A stretch of 64,000 nucleotides of DNA, taken from the NCBI RefSeq assembly GCF_030063355.1, contig NZ_JASISZ010000016.1:43295-107294 (forward strand), read 5' to 3'. Shown here in pieces: positions 34,175 through 43,892 of this stretch. The notes under the pieces were generated by a model that ran no database searches, was not told the DNA's origin, and saw nothing but the letters and a program-made list of their open reading frames with translations. Origin of the DNA: Streptomyces sp. PH10-H1 (GTDB lineage Bacteria; Actinomycetota; Actinomycetes; Streptomycetales; Streptomycetaceae). Every line of letters starts with the position of its first letter. Position 1 is the first letter of the stretch. The position numbers were made by a program, and so were the translations under genes.

Positions 34175-35881
34175 ATGACCCCGACCGTCGCGCCGGCGGC
34201 GCCGCGGCCCGCACATCCCCTTGTGGTGGCCTTCAAGCCCTGGCGGAAGAGGCTCGCCCTGATCGGCGCCGAATTCGCGGTGGCGCTGGTCGCCGCGGTC
34301 GGCTTCGCGTGGTGGAGCGTCACCATCGCGGTGAACCCGATGACGCGCGTCGGGCAGGTGAGCGGTCTTGCGAGCCTGCAGTTCCGGCTCGCCGTCATCG
34401 CGCTGCCGCTGCTGGCGGTGGTGCTGTGGACCGTCTTCCGCAGCAGCGCCCGGGTGCACCGGCTCACGGTGCGCCTGGTGTGCGCGGCCGTCGCGGGTCT
34501 CGCCACCGGCATGACCGCCGGCGGCCAGGTGGTCGCGCTGCGCGGTACGCCGTGGCCGCTGAACGGCCAGGGCGGTGACAACGGCAGGCTGGAGGCGTGG
34601 GCCACGCAGATCCAGCACGGCGGTCACATGACCAACATCTACCCGCCGCTGCTGCCGCACCTCACCGCGTTCTGGGCCGAGCACTTCAACGCCAGTCACC
34701 AGTCGGCGTTCGCGCTCAAGCAGATCCTCATCGTCTGCATCGCGCTGACGGGTCCGGCCGCCTACCTGGCCTGGCGGCTCTTCCTGCGCCCGCTGCCGGC
34801 GCTGGGTGTCGGCCTGCTCGCCGGTGTGCCGTCGGTCGTGGTGTACAAGCCGTACAGCCCGCTCGTCCTCGTGGTGCTGGTGCCGCTGCTCGCGAAGCTG
34901 CTGCAGATGCTGCGGAAGTCACCGGACCGCGCGTACAAGGCGCTGGTGTGGCGGGGGGCGGCGCTCGGCGCGATACTCGCCATCCTGTTCCTGGTCTACT
35001 CCGGCTGGCACGTGTGGTCGGCGCCGGGCATCATCGTCGCGGTCCTCGGGCTCTTCCCCTGGCGCTCCGGACGGGCCGGGAGGCTGCGCGGACTGGCGTT
35101 CCTCGGCTCCGCCGTCCTGGTCTTCCTGCTGCTGGCCGGAAGGTACATGGTGTCGCTGCTCTCGGGGGCGGCCAGCACCAAGGACCGCTTCTGCTCGACG
35201 CTGACCCTCGTCGACCCCGGCTACTTCGCCATGACGCCCTTCTACACGCGGAACGCGAACCTGCCCGGCATGTGGCCGCCGCCCGGTGAGCTCGGCGGGG
35301 TCGGGGTCTTCACCGCGCTCATGGTCGTGGGCATCGGGGTCGCGCTGACGGTGGGGCTGAAGCGCTCCGCGGTGATCACCACCGTCGCCTGCTTCGGCAG
35401 CGCGTGGCTGGTCCGGTTCTACTTCGCGGCGAACATGGAGCGCGACCAGGCGGTCCAGCTGTTCCCGCGCACCTACCAGCAGCTGCTGTACTGCGGCCTG
35501 GCACTGGTCGGCCTGGCCGTCGTGCTGACCGCCGAGCGGATCAGGGCCAGGCTGCGGACCGTTCCCGGTCTGGAGGACCTCGGCCTCACGGGGAACCGCA
35601 ACCGGTACGCCGCGATCGGCGTGCTGGCCGCCACCGTGCTGCTGAGCGGTATGGCCGCCTCCGCCCAGTCCGACCCGTTCTTCCCCGAGAACCCGAAGAA
35701 CGTCAGCACCATGGGCCGGCTGGCCTGGGCCGCGCACCAGCTCCAGAAGCCGGACGGCAGCTGCCCCAAGTACGCGCCGCACGGCACGTGCCAGGCGCCG
35801 AAGAAGCTGAACCCGCACTCGGGTACGAACGATGGCACCACCCTGACCGGCTGCGAGTACGGCTGGCGCAAGGGGCAGTAA
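34175..35881 (+). CDS. GT-C membrane glycosyltransferase, AftA-like
   Basis: A 568-residue polytopic protein with about 12 helices. The loop GGDNGRLEAWATQIQHGGHMTNIYPPLLPHL (split over residues about 130-160) has the GGD and YPP elements of galactan arabinofuranosyltransferases of the AftA family. The C-terminal soluble part has Cys residues (SCPKYAPHGTC). AftA itself belongs to mycolata cell walls. A homologue in a streptomycete beside dTDP-rhamnose genes suggests a different wall glycan. ATG 34175 is preceded by GGAG with a seven-base spacing. The stop region is duplicated (GGGGCAGTAACGCG twice, 35875-35902). Confidence 0.75.
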   Translation: MTPTVAPAAPRPAHPLVVAFKPWRKRLALIGAEFAVALVAAVGFAWWSVTIAVNPMTRVGQVSGLASLQFRLAVIALPLLAVVLWTVFRSSARVHRLTVRLVCAAVAGLATGMTAGGQVVALRGTPWPLNGQGGDNGRLEAWATQIQHGGHMTNIYPPLLPHLTAFWAEHFNASHQSAFALKQILIVCIALTGPAAYLAWRLFLRPLPALGVGLLAGVPSVVVYKPYSPLVLVVLVPLLAKLLQMLRKSPDRAYKALVWRGAALGAILAILFLVYSGWHVWSAPGIIVAVLGLFPWRSGRAGRLRGLAFLGSAVLVFLLLAGRYMVSLLSGAASTKDRFCSTLTLVDPGYFAMTPFYTRNANLPGMWPPPGELGGVGVFTALMVVGIGVALTVGLKRSAVITTVACFGSAWLVRFYFAANMERDQAVQLFPRTYQQLLYCGLALVGLAVVLTAERIRARLRTVPGLEDLGLTGNRNRYAAIGVLAATVLLSGMAASAQSDPFFPENPKNVSTMGRLAWAAHQLQKPDGSCPKYAPHGTCQAPKKLNPHSGTNDGTTLTGCEYGWRKGQ

Positions 35882-35902
35882 CGCGCACGGGGCAGTAACG
35901 CG

Positions 35903-35948
35903 TCAGGTGCCGGTAGCGCCCGGAGGTACGGGCGCTACCGGCACCTGA
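35903..35948. terminator. Perfect 19-bp hairpin between convergent genes
   Basis: TCAGGTGCCGGTAGCGCCC pairs fully with GGGCGCTACCGGCACCTGA around an eight-base loop. It lies between the convergent AftA-like and rfbD genes and should terminate both ways. The stop codon of rfbD in the present frame falls inside it, which is one reason to doubt that frame. Confidence 0.88.
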
Positions 35949-36922
35949 ACGCGGTGACCGGTGGCGGGTCTCAGGCGGTGGGGGCGGGGGACCCACCCCC
36001 CCCCCACCGCCGCTTTCAGTTCATCGCGCCAGCCGGCCATCGGGGGAAGCCCGGCGGCGGACCAGCGGTCATGGCCCAGCACGCTGTACGCCGGGCGCCG
36101 GGCCGGGCGTACGAAGCGGTCCGCGGTGGTGGGACGGATGCGCTCGGGGTCGAGACCCGACAGCTCGAACGCCGCGCGGGCCAGGTCGTACCAGGTGGCC
36201 TGGCCCGAGGCCGTGCCGTGATAGGCGCCGGCGGGCGCGGTGCCCGCGAGCGCGGCGCGGCCCAGCTCGGTGAGCCGGACGGCCAGCGCACGGGCCCAGG
36301 TGGGCTGCCCGAGCTGGTCGTTGACGACATCGAGCGTCTCGTGGGTGGCGGCCAGCTTCAGCATGGTGGCGACGAAGTTGCGGCCGTGCGCGCCGTACAG
36401 CCAGGCGGTACGGACGATGTAGCCGCTGTCGGGCAGCAGCTCGGCGACAGCGCGTTCCCCGGCGAGCTTGCCGCGGCCGTAGGCGTTGACGGGCCCGGTC
36501 GCGGCGTCCTCCCGGTACGGCTCCGCGGCGTCGCCGGGGAAGACGTAGTCGGTGGAGACGTGGATGAGCACGGCGCCCGCCGCGGCGCAGGCGGCGGCCA
36601 GGTGGCGTACGCCGTCGCCGTTGACCACGGTGGCGGCGGCCTCGTCGCTCTCCGCGCCGTCGACGTCCGTCCAGGCGGCGGCGTTGACGACGACCTGGTG
36701 GCCGCGGACCGCCGCGAGCAGCGCCGCGGGGTCCGTCAGGTCCAGGTCCGCCCGGGTGGCGGCGGTGACGGCGGCGGCCGGGTCGGCGCCGAGCGCCGCC
36801 ACGACCTCCTGGCCGAGCATGCCGCCGGCCCCGGTGACCAGCCAGCGGGTGGTGCCGGTCGCAGGGCTGGACGAGGCGCCCGTGGCGGCATTCACAGAAG
36901 CGTCCGTCGAGGCGCCGCTCAT
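35903..36922 (-). CDS. rfbD: dTDP-4-dehydrorhamnose reductase, C-terminus altered at a G10 run
   Basis: The last step of dTDP-L-rhamnose synthesis, NAD(P)H reduction of dTDP-4-dehydrorhamnose. After a repetitive TGASSSPATG leader comes WLVTGAGGMLGQEVVAALG, then VVNAAAWTDVDGAESDE, HVSTDYVFPGD, NAYGRGKLAGE with the catalytic Y-x3-K, and GTASGQATWYDLARAAF. The family core ends at WRDELKAAVG. A minus-strand run of ten G (35996-36005) then carries the frame through 30 extra residues into the terminator hairpin. One base more or fewer would end it at TGA 35973-35971. ATGA overlap with rfbB. Confidence 0.88.
   Translation of the reverse strand: MSGASTDASVNAATGASSSPATGTTRWLVTGAGGMLGQEVVAALGADPAAAVTAATRADLDLTDPAALLAAVRGHQVVVNAAAWTDVDGAESDEAAATVVNGDGVRHLAAACAAAGAVLIHVSTDYVFPGDAAEPYREDAATGPVNAYGRGKLAGERAVAELLPDSGYIVRTAWLYGAHGRNFVATMLKLAATHETLDVVNDQLGQPTWARALAVRLTELGRAALAGTAPAGAYHGTASGQATWYDLARAAFELSGLDPERIRPTTADRFVRPARRPAYSVLGHDRWSAAGLPPMAGWRDELKAAVGGGWVPRPHRLRPATGHRVQVPVAPVPPGATGT
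35974..36011. repeat. Inverted repeat containing a C10 homopolymer
   Basis: GGCGGTGGGGG (35974-35984) and CCCCCACCGCC (36001-36011) form an 11-bp stem. The right arm includes the ten-C run 35996-36005 inside the rfbD 3' end. Confidence 0.85.
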
Positions 36923-37908
36923 GAGTTCAGCGCCGCCTTGGACTTCAGCGGCTCCCACCAGGCCCGGTTGTCCCGGTACCACGCGACGGTGTCGGCGAGG
37001 CCCTGGTCGAAGCTGACGAGAGGCTCGTAGCCCAGCTCGGCGCGGGACTTGCTGATGTCCAGGGAGTACCGCAGGTCGTGACCCTTGCGGTCCTCGACGT
37101 ACTGGACCATGTCCCAGCCGGCGCCGCAGGCTTCCAGCAGCCGCCCGGCGAGCTCCTTGTTCGTCAACTCGGTTCCGCCGCCGATGTGGTAGACCTCGCC
37201 GGCCTTGCCGCCCAGCAGCGCGAGCGCGATGCCCCGGCAGTGGTCGGAGACGTGCAGCCAGTCGCGGATGTTGCTGCCGTCGCCGTAGAGCGGGACCTTC
37301 TGGCCGTCCAGCAGGTTCGTCACGAACAGCGGGATCATCTTCTCGGGGAAGTGATGGTGCCCGTAGTTGTTGGAGCAGCGGGTGACCACCACGTCCATGC
37401 CGTGCGTACGGTGGTAGGCCAGCGCGATCAGGTCGGAACCCGCCTTCGCGGCCGCGTACGGGGAGTTGGGCGCGAGCGGCCAGTCCTCGGTCCACGAGCC
37501 CTCGCTGATCGAGCCGTACACCTCGTCGGTGGATACGTGCACGAAGCGGCCGATGCGGTGCCGGTGGGCGGCGTCCAGCAGGGTCTGAGTACCGAGCACA
37601 TTCGTGGTGACGAAGGCGGCCGCGCCGGTGATGGACCGGTCGACGTGCGATTCCGCGGCGAAGTGCACCACCGCGTCGTGGCCCGGCAGGACGGAGTCGA
37701 CGAAGTCCGCGTCGCAGATGTCGCCGTGCGCGAACCTGTATCCGGGCAGGTGGGCGACCGGAGCCAGATTCTCCGGATTGCCGGCGTAGGTGAGTTTGTC
37801 CAGTACGGTGACGGAGGCGCCTTCCAGCCCGGGCATCTCGCCCGACAGGACCGCGCGGACGAACTGCGAGCCGATGAATCCGGCGCCACCGGTAACAACA
37901 ATGTTCAT
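36919..37908 (-). CDS. rfbB: dTDP-glucose 4,6-dehydratase
   Basis: The second step of dTDP-L-rhamnose synthesis. A 329-residue extended SDR with [43 protein letters not shown] (catalytic Asp-Glu region) and [20 protein letters not shown] with Y-x3-K. The length is normal. It is coupled to rfbD downstream and divergent from rfbA. Confidence 0.96.
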   Translation of the reverse strand: MNIVVTGGAGFIGSQFVRAVLSGEMPGLEGASVTVLDKLTYAGNPENLAPVAHLPGYRFAHGDICDADFVDSVLPGHDAVVHFAAESHVDRSITGAAAFVTTNVLGTQTLLDAAHRHRIGRFVHVSTDEVYGSISEGSWTEDWPLAPNSPYAAAKAGSDLIALAYHRTHGMDVVVTRCSNNYGHHHFPEKMIPLFVTNLLDGQKVPLYGDGSNIRDWLHVSDHCRGIALALLGGKAGEVYHIGGGTELTNKELAGRLLEACGAGWDMVQYVEDRKGHDLRYSLDISKSRAELGYEPLVSFDQGLADTVAWYRDNRAWWEPLKSKAALNS

Positions 37909-38046
37909 GAGTGCCAGAGTCCAGTCGGGCCCCTGGTGGGGCAGCGTAAGATGGTTTGCTTCGCCGCAACTCTAGCCCGTCCCCGAGTGCAGGGGCGATG
38001 CCGTGCAGCTGCTGGGCATCCGCCGCCGGAGAAAGTAGAAAACAAC

Positions 38047-38928
38047 ATGCGTGGTATCCTCCTGGCCGGCGGGACCGGGTCCCGGCTGTGGCCGATCACC
38101 AAAGCGGTCTCCAAGCAGCTGATGCCGGTCTATGACAAGCCGATGGTCTATTACCCGCTGTCCACTCTGATGATGGCGGGAATTCGCGACATACTGCTCA
38201 TCACCACCGAGCAGGACCAGGCACAGTTCAGCCGGCTTCTGGGCGACGGATCGCAATTCGGCATCAATATCGAATACCGCACCCAGCCGAATCCCGGCGG
38301 AATCGCCCAGGCATTCCAGATCGGCGCGGACTTCATCGGCGGTGAGCCGGTGGCGCTCATTCTCGGTGACAACATCTTCCACGGCGCCGGTCTCGGACGG
38401 CAGTTGCAGGACCACAGCTCCCCCGACGGCGGCGTGATCTTCGCCTACCAGGTCTCGGATCCCACCGCCTACGGCGTCGTCGAGTTCGACGAGCACGGCG
38501 CGGCGCTGTCGATCGAGGAGAAGCCGGAGCGGCCGAAGTCGCGCTTCGCCGTACCGGGGCTCTACTTCTACGACAGCCAGGTCGTCGACATCACCAACAA
38601 CCTGCGCCCCAGCGCGCGCGGCGAGTTGGAGATCACCGAGGTCAACGCGACCTATCTGAAGCAGGGCAAACTGCGGGTCTCCGTGCTCGACCGCGGCACG
38701 GCCTGGCTGGACACCGGCACCTTCGACTCCCTCGTCCAGGCGTCGGAATACGTCCGGGTCATCGAGGAGCGGCAGGGGCTCAAGCTCGGCTGCGTCGAGG
38801 AGACCGCCTGGCGGATGGGCTTCATCGACTCCGAGCAGCTGCGCAAACTGGCCGAGCCGCTGCTGAAGAGCGGTTACGGCGACTACCTCATCAACACCCT
38901 CGCCCTGGAAGAGGACCTCCCGCGATGA
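38047..38928 (+). CDS. rfbA: Glucose-1-phosphate thymidylyltransferase
   Basis: The first step of dTDP-L-rhamnose synthesis. 293 residues. The nucleotide-binding loop [20 protein letters not shown] is near the N-terminus (about 8-27), followed by [26 protein letters not shown] with the metal Asp, and [12 protein letters not shown] 38047 is preceded by GGAGAAAG. Coupled (ATGA) to rfbC and divergent from rfbB/rfbD. Confidence 0.96.
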   Translation: MRGILLAGGTGSRLWPITKAVSKQLMPVYDKPMVYYPLSTLMMAGIRDILLITTEQDQAQFSRLLGDGSQFGINIEYRTQPNPGGIAQAFQIGADFIGGEPVALILGDNIFHGAGLGRQLQDHSSPDGGVIFAYQVSDPTAYGVVEFDEHGAALSIEEKPERPKSRFAVPGLYFYDSQVVDITNNLRPSARGELEITEVNATYLKQGKLRVSVLDRGTAWLDTGTFDSLVQASEYVRVIEERQGLKLGCVEETAWRMGFIDSEQLRKLAEPLLKSGYGDYLINTLALEEDLPR

Positions 38929-39527
38929 ACATCCGACCGCTCTCGTTCCACGGCGCCTGGGAGATCACCCCCCAGCAGCACGGCGACCCGCGCGGCCTCT
39001 TCCTGGAGTGGTACCGCTTCGACCGGCTGGAGGCCGAGGTCGGGCATCCGATGCGGCTCGCGCAGGCCAACCTGTCCGTGTCGTCGAAGGACGTCGTGCG
39101 CGGGATCCACTTCGCGGACGTCCCCCTGGGGCAGTCCAAGTACGTGACCTGCGTGCGAGGCGCGGTGCTCGACGTGGTGGCCGACCTTCGGGTCGGCTCG
39201 CCGACCTTCGGCCAGTGGGAGGGCGTCCGGCTGGACGACACCGACCGCAAGGCCCTCTACATCGCGGAGGGCATGGGCCACGGCTTCTGCGCCCTCAGCG
39301 ACGACGCCACGCTCTCGTACCTCGTCTCGGACGTCTTCCGTCCCGAGAAGGAGCACAGCGTGCACCCGCTCGACCCGGATCTCGGCATCCAGTGGCAGGC
39401 CGGCACGCCCCAGCTCTCCGCCCGGGACGCGGCCGCTCCCAGCCTGGCCGACATGCTCGCGGCCGGCAGCCTGCCGGACTTCGACGTCTGCCAGGCGCGC
39501 TACAAGGAGCTCGCCGCCGGCGCCTGA
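38925..39527 (+). CDS. rfbC: dTDP-4-dehydrorhamnose 3,5-epimerase
   Basis: The third step of dTDP-L-rhamnose synthesis. A 200-residue cupin with [20 protein letters not shown], the active-site His in [17 protein letters not shown], and [15 protein letters not shown]. Normal length. Overlaps rfbA by four bases. With rfbA, rfbB and rfbD it completes the pathway within 3.6 kb. Confidence 0.94.
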   Translation: MNIRPLSFHGAWEITPQQHGDPRGLFLEWYRFDRLEAEVGHPMRLAQANLSVSSKDVVRGIHFADVPLGQSKYVTCVRGAVLDVVADLRVGSPTFGQWEGVRLDDTDRKALYIAEGMGHGFCALSDDATLSYLVSDVFRPEKEHSVHPLDPDLGIQWQAGTPQLSARDAAAPSLADMLAAGSLPDFDVCQARYKELAAGA

Positions 39528-39540
39528 CCGTACGGCCGGG

Positions 39541-40395
39541 TCAGGCGAAGACCACCGTGCGGTGGCCGTTGATCAGGACGCGGTGCTCGCTGTGCCACTT
39601 CACAGCGCGCGCCAGCGCCTGGCACTCGACGTCCCGGCCGATGGCCACGAGCTGCTCCGGGGTGACCTCGTGGCCCACCCGCTCGACTTCCTGCTCGATG
39701 ATCGGACCTTCGTCGAGCGCGGCCGTGACGTAGTGCGCGGTGGCGCCGATCAGCTTCACCCCGCGCGCGTGCGCCTGGTGGTAGGGCTTGGCGCCCTTGA
39801 AGCTCGGCAGGAACGAGTGGTGGATGTTGATGATCCGCCCGGGCAGCCGCTTGCAGAGATCGTCGGAGATGACCTGCATGTAGCGGGCCAGCACCACCAG
39901 GTCCACGCGCTCCGCCTCGACCAGTTCCAACAGCCGCGCCTCCGCCTGCGCCTTGGTGTCGGCGGTCACCGGAATGTGGTGGAAGGGGATGCCGTACGAG
40001 CCGGCGAGTTCCTCGAAGTCCGTGTGGTTGGACACCACGGCCGCGATCTCGACGGGCAGCGCGCCGATCCGGGTGCGGAACAGCAGATCGTTCAGACAGT
40101 GCCCGAACTTGCTGACCATGAGGACGACGCGCATCTTCTCGTCACCGGGGTGGAGCTGCCAGTCCATGTGGAAGGAGTCGGCGATCGCCGCGAAGCTCGC
40201 GCGCAGCTTGTCCGCGTCCACCGGCGGCTCCGCCGTGAAGTGCACGCGCATGAAGAACAATCCGGTGTCCTGGTCCCCGAATTGCTGGCTGTCCAGGATG
40301 TTGCAGCCGGTCATGAAGAGATAACTCGACACGGCGTGCACGATGCCCTGCTTGTCGGGGCAGGACAGGGTCAGCACATATTGCGGCTCGTTCAC
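39541..40395 (-). CDS. purU: Formyltetrahydrofolate deformylase
   Basis: Hydrolyses 10-formyl-THF to formate and THF. 284 residues. The N-terminal ACT domain starts YVLTLSCPDKQGIVHAVSSYL. The C-terminal formyltransferase-fold domain has MVSKFGHCLNDLLFR, the catalytic INIHHSFLPSFKGAKPYHQA and GATAHYVTAALDEGPIIEQ. GTG 40395 gives the usual length and a GAGG lies upstream. It converges on rfbC with a 13-bp gap and is followed upstream by a conserved streptomycete gene of unknown function. Confidence 0.95.
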   Translation of the reverse strand: MNEPQYVLTLSCPDKQGIVHAVSSYLFMTGCNILDSQQFGDQDTGLFFMRVHFTAEPPVDADKLRASFAAIADSFHMDWQLHPGDEKMRVVLMVSKFGHCLNDLLFRTRIGALPVEIAAVVSNHTDFEELAGSYGIPFHHIPVTADTKAQAEARLLELVEAERVDLVVLARYMQVISDDLCKRLPGRIINIHHSFLPSFKGAKPYHQAHARGVKLIGATAHYVTAALDEGPIIEQEVERVGHEVTPEQLVAIGRDVECQALARAVKWHSEHRVLINGHRTVVFA

Positions 40396-40478
40396 CCGCC
40401 AAGCCTCGCACACGCGGCGGCCCGGACGGCGCCGCCGTCCGCAGGCCGGAACGCGGCTCTCCGGCCCGTCAGGCGCCG

Positions 40479-40973
40479 TCAGGCCGTGCGGGTGTAGATC
40501 GCCAGCACGTCGAGGGAGCGCGGCGGAGCGTCCACGTCGTCCCCGTCGGCCGTCGCGAGCTTGACGTGCGCCTCGCGGGCCGCCCGGACCGCCTCGGGCC
40601 ACGCGTGGTGCTCCAGATAGGTGCTGACCGGCGCATCCGCGCCGACCTGGTGGAGGATCTTCAGCACGCGCAGCACCGCGACATCGACGAGCGCGGCCTC
40701 CTGCGAGTCGCGGAAGATCGTCCCGACGTACTTCTCGGCGGACCAGTTGTCGAGCCAGGTGTCCTCGACGAGGCGGTAGACGGCGTCGGTGACGTCGCCG
40801 TAACCGGGCAGCCCGGCAAGCCAGCACTCCTGCTGGAACACCGGGTCGCTGATCATGTGCAGCGCCGAGCGCACATTGCTGCGCCAGCGCCACCAGGGCA
40901 TGTCATTGAGCGGCATGCCCCCCATCGTGGAGGAACGGGTACCGCGGCGGGAAGTCTTCTCCGGAGTCTGCAC
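40479..40973 (-). CDS. Conserved streptomycete protein beside purU (SCO4402-like)
   Basis: About 164 residues, mostly helical and soluble, with a conserved core MPWWRWRSNVRSALHMISDP and VDVAVLRVLKILHQVG. I recognise it only as the protein usually next to purU in Streptomyces; no function is known to me. Starts at 40973 (GTG), 40925 or 40916 are possible. Confidence 0.75.
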   Translation of the reverse strand: MQTPEKTSRRGTRSSTMGGMPLNDMPWWRWRSNVRSALHMISDPVFQQECWLAGLPGYGDVTDAVYRLVEDTWLDNWSAEKYVGTIFRDSQEAALVDVAVLRVLKILHQVGADAPVSTYLEHHAWPEAVRAAREAHVKLATADGDDVDAPPRSLDVLAIYTRTA

Positions 40974-41079
40974 GGTGACCGATCGTACGTTCCCGCGAAT
41001 CAGCACCCGTAATTCACCTGAACGTGACTGATCGTTCTCTTGCGGTCACCCTCACGTTGGGCGCGGGGCGGAAACGTCC

Positions 41080-42333
41080 GTGTTCATGACTGAACAGCGA
41101 TCGCGCAAGGCTGTCCTGTTGGCGATTTCAACGACCTGCGCGGCGCTGATCAGCGGCTGCGGCGTGATCCCGGGGGGCGCGGGGGGGTCCCCGGGGCCCG
41201 TGGTCGTGATGACATGGGCGCCGGGCGGAACGAAATCCACGAACATGCCCGGAATGCCGGCCATGGCGCAGGCGTTCGCCGACCACATCAACGACATGGG
41301 CGGGCTGAACGGCCGCGATCTGAAGGTACTCACCTGCAACGACCACAACGACCAGGTCGAGGCCGCCAAGTGCGCGCAGCAGGCCCAGCAGGAGGGCGCC
41401 GTCGCCGTCATCGGCTCGTACAGCGAGCAGGCGAACAGCTTCCTCTCCACACTGGAGGCGGCCGGTATCCCGTACATAGGGGGCTACGGGCTCACCCAGG
41501 AGGAGTTCCAGAGCCCGATGTCCTACCCGGTCAACGGCGGTCTGCCCGCCCTGCTGGCCGGCAACGGACAGCAGTTGGCCGGCTCCTGCTCCAAGGTCAG
41601 CCTGGTGCGGCCCGACACCATCGTCGGCGATCAGTTCCCGCTGTTCCTCGACGCCGGGCTCAAGGCCGGAAACCGGCCTCCCGCCACCGACCTGCGCACG
41701 GCCGACGACGCCACCGAGTACACCTCCGTCGCCCAGCGCGCGGCCGGCAGCACCAAGCCCGGCTCCTGTGTCGCGGCCGTGCTCGGCGACCGTACGGACA
41801 CGTTCTTCGACTCCTTCCGGCGGCTCGGCGACGAGCTGCCCAATGTGCGGCTGGCCTCCGTGATCGGCAGCATCCAGCAGTCCCTCATCGACAGCACGGG
41901 CGGCAAGAACAGCCCGTTGGAGAACGCGTTCGTCACCAGCTGGTACCCGCCGACCTCCGACTCCAAATGGGACCCGATGAAGCTGGTCGTGAAGAAGTAC
42001 GCGTTCGGCGACGACCGGATCAACGTGTCCGACCCCGGCGTCCAGACCACCTGGATCGCGTACTCGGTCTTCACCCAGGTCGTCAGGACGATGGGCGAGG
42101 AAGAGGTCACGCCCCTGTCCCTCAAGCGCGCGCTGGACAAGGCGACCGCCGTCTCGACGGGCGGCCTCACCCCGGACCTCGGCTGGCGCAACGAGAACAT
42201 GCTGGCGGTGCCGGGGCATCCGCGGATGGTGAACGCGAAGGTGGTCTACGAAGTGGTCCGCGAAGGGCTGCTGGTCGCCGCCCGTACCGGATTCGCCGAC
42301 ATGACGCCGACGCTCAGCCACCAGGGCGGCTAG
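41080..42333 (+). CDS. ABC-type substrate-binding lipoprotein (periplasmic binding, type 1)
   Basis: A 417-residue exported lipoprotein. The lipobox is LISGC at about residues 24-28, followed by a Gly/Pro linker and a type-1 binding fold of the branched-chain amino acid receptor kind: ADHINDMGGLNGRDLKVLTC, VAVIGSYSEQANSFLSTLEAAGIPYIGGYG. No transporter permease or ATPase genes are adjacent, so it may work with distant components or as a sensor. Start at 41080 or 41086. Confidence 0.87.
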   Translation: MFMTEQRSRKAVLLAISTTCAALISGCGVIPGGAGGSPGPVVVMTWAPGGTKSTNMPGMPAMAQAFADHINDMGGLNGRDLKVLTCNDHNDQVEAAKCAQQAQQEGAVAVIGSYSEQANSFLSTLEAAGIPYIGGYGLTQEEFQSPMSYPVNGGLPALLAGNGQQLAGSCSKVSLVRPDTIVGDQFPLFLDAGLKAGNRPPATDLRTADDATEYTSVAQRAAGSTKPGSCVAAVLGDRTDTFFDSFRRLGDELPNVRLASVIGSIQQSLIDSTGGKNSPLENAFVTSWYPPTSDSKWDPMKLVVKKYAFGDDRINVSDPGVQTTWIAYSVFTQVVRTMGEEEVTPLSLKRALDKATAVSTGGLTPDLGWRNENMLAVPGHPRMVNAKVVYEVVREGLLVAARTGFADMTPTLSHQGG

Positions 42334-42363
42334 GGCCTGTCCGACGCCGCGCTTTCCACGGGC

Positions 42364-42395
42364 GCCGTACGGGCTTGATCTCCAGCCCGTACGGC
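42364..42395. terminator. Perfect 12-bp hairpin between convergent genes
   Basis: GCCGTACGGGCT and AGCCCGTACGGC around an eight-base loop, between the binding lipoprotein and the proline-rich membrane protein. It is preceded by TAGGGCCTGTCCG, also seen after the gene ending at 46924. Confidence 0.85.
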
Positions 42396-42416
42396 GGACG
42401 AAGGCGGCGGGCGCGC

Positions 42417-43892
42417 CTACAGCTGGGTGTACTCCCGATCGGCCAGGCTGTACTGCTTCGCGATCGTGTTCCAGATCCGGACGGCGCGCTTCTTCTGCTG
42501 CGTGGCGCCACCGCTCTCGCGGTCACCCACGGACTTCTGCGGGGTGCCCTTCGCGTGGCCGCCCTTGCAGGTCTTGCCGTCGCTCGCCGCCTGGTCCGCC
42601 CACAGCGCGTAGGCGTTGTCGGCCGCGGCCGACGCCAGCCACGCCTTGTTCAGCGCATCGGTCAGCTCGGCGTGCTGCGGCAGCTTGTCCACGGGCACGG
42701 CCGTGAGGCGGGTGACGAGCGTGCCGCGCTGGCCGCCAGCCGCACGCAGGTCGGCGGCCGCCTGGCCCAGGTTCTTGCAGGACTTGATCGACTCCACGGC
42801 GCTGATCACGGAGGAACGGCTGCTGCCGCTGTCCTTCAGCAGCGCGTCCAGGGCCGTCGCCTGCTGCGCCGTAGCGCTGTCACCGGCGCCGGGCTGCGCG
42901 GACGCACCCGTCGAGGCCGCCGGCGACGTGCTGGCCTTGGCCGCGGCTTTGCTGTCACCGCCGCCCGCGCTCAGTGCGGCACCTGCGGCCAGCCCGGCCA
43001 GGGCGCAGCCGCCGACGACGATGCCGATCACCGCGGCCGGGGACATCCGGCGGCGCGAGCCGCCACCGCCACCGTTGCCGTCACCGTTGCCCGCGCCGTC
43101 GTACGGCGGCTCGGCGTAGCCGGGCGCCGGAACGGGCGGCTGGGCCTGGGCCGGGGCCCGGTACTGCTGCTGCCGGGGCTGCTCGGGCATCGGCTGCTGG
43201 CGGGGGCCGTCCTGCCGGTACAGATGGTCGTAGTCGCCCTGCGGCGCGGGCTGCGGCGGCTCGGCGGACTGCTCGTGCTGCCGGCCGTAGGGCGGCTCCG
43301 CGGCGTACGGCTGGTCGTACGGCTGCTCCTCGAAGATCGAGAGCGGCAGGTGCGCGGTGGCTTCCGCCGCGGTCTCGGCGGGATACCCGCGCCCGGCACC
43401 GAACGGTTCGGGCGTGAACGGCTCGGGGGTGAACGGCCGCGGTGTGAACGGCTCGGGCACGTACGGCTCGGGCTGCTGGGGCGTCGCGGACGGCTGGGGC
43501 GCCGCGGGCGGCGTCTCGCGCGGGTACGGGGGCAGGAACTGGGTGGCGTCAGCCTCCGGCACCGGTGCCGTGGCCCTGGGGGGCGCCGGGGGCGCGGCGG
43601 GCATCGCGGGCGGGCCGGGCGGCATGGCGGGAATCGGCGGCGCGGGCGGAACGGCCTGCGGATACGGCGGGAACATCATCGTCGCGTCCGCCCCCGCACC
43701 GGCCTCGGGGGGCAGCGGCTGCGCCGCGCCGGACACCTGGTCCCACGGCTGTCCTCCGGCGGGCCGCACATGATCGCCGTAGCGCTCCAGCGGCTGCTCG
43801 GCCGGCAGTACGACACCGCTGTGGGGCTCGGGCACCGCCGGGAGCCGCCGGTACTGATCGTCCGGCGTCTCGTCGCCGTGTCCGCTGTGCAT
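42417..43892 (-). CDS. Pro/Gln-rich membrane protein of unknown function
   Basis: 491 residues. The first ~280 are disordered and repeat-rich (ADATMMFPPYP and ADATQFLPPYP; FTPRPFTPEPFTPEPFG). One transmembrane helix follows (VIGIVVGGCALAGLAAGAALSAGG, about 290-312). The extracellular C-terminal ~150 residues are helical (DALLKDSGSSRSSVISAVESIKSC). The layout suggests a membrane anchor exposing a helical domain outside and a flexible tail inside. No family recognised. Confidence 0.78.
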   Translation of the reverse strand: MHSGHGDETPDDQYRRLPAVPEPHSGVVLPAEQPLERYGDHVRPAGGQPWDQVSGAAQPLPPEAGAGADATMMFPPYPQAVPPAPPIPAMPPGPPAMPAAPPAPPRATAPVPEADATQFLPPYPRETPPAAPQPSATPQQPEPYVPEPFTPRPFTPEPFTPEPFGAGRGYPAETAAEATAHLPLSIFEEQPYDQPYAAEPPYGRQHEQSAEPPQPAPQGDYDHLYRQDGPRQQPMPEQPRQQQYRAPAQAQPPVPAPGYAEPPYDGAGNGDGNGGGGGSRRRMSPAAVIGIVVGGCALAGLAAGAALSAGGGDSKAAAKASTSPAASTGASAQPGAGDSATAQQATALDALLKDSGSSRSSVISAVESIKSCKNLGQAAADLRAAGGQRGTLVTRLTAVPVDKLPQHAELTDALNKAWLASAAADNAYALWADQAASDGKTCKGGHAKGTPQKSVGDRESGGATQQKKRAVRIWNTIAKQYSLADREYTQL

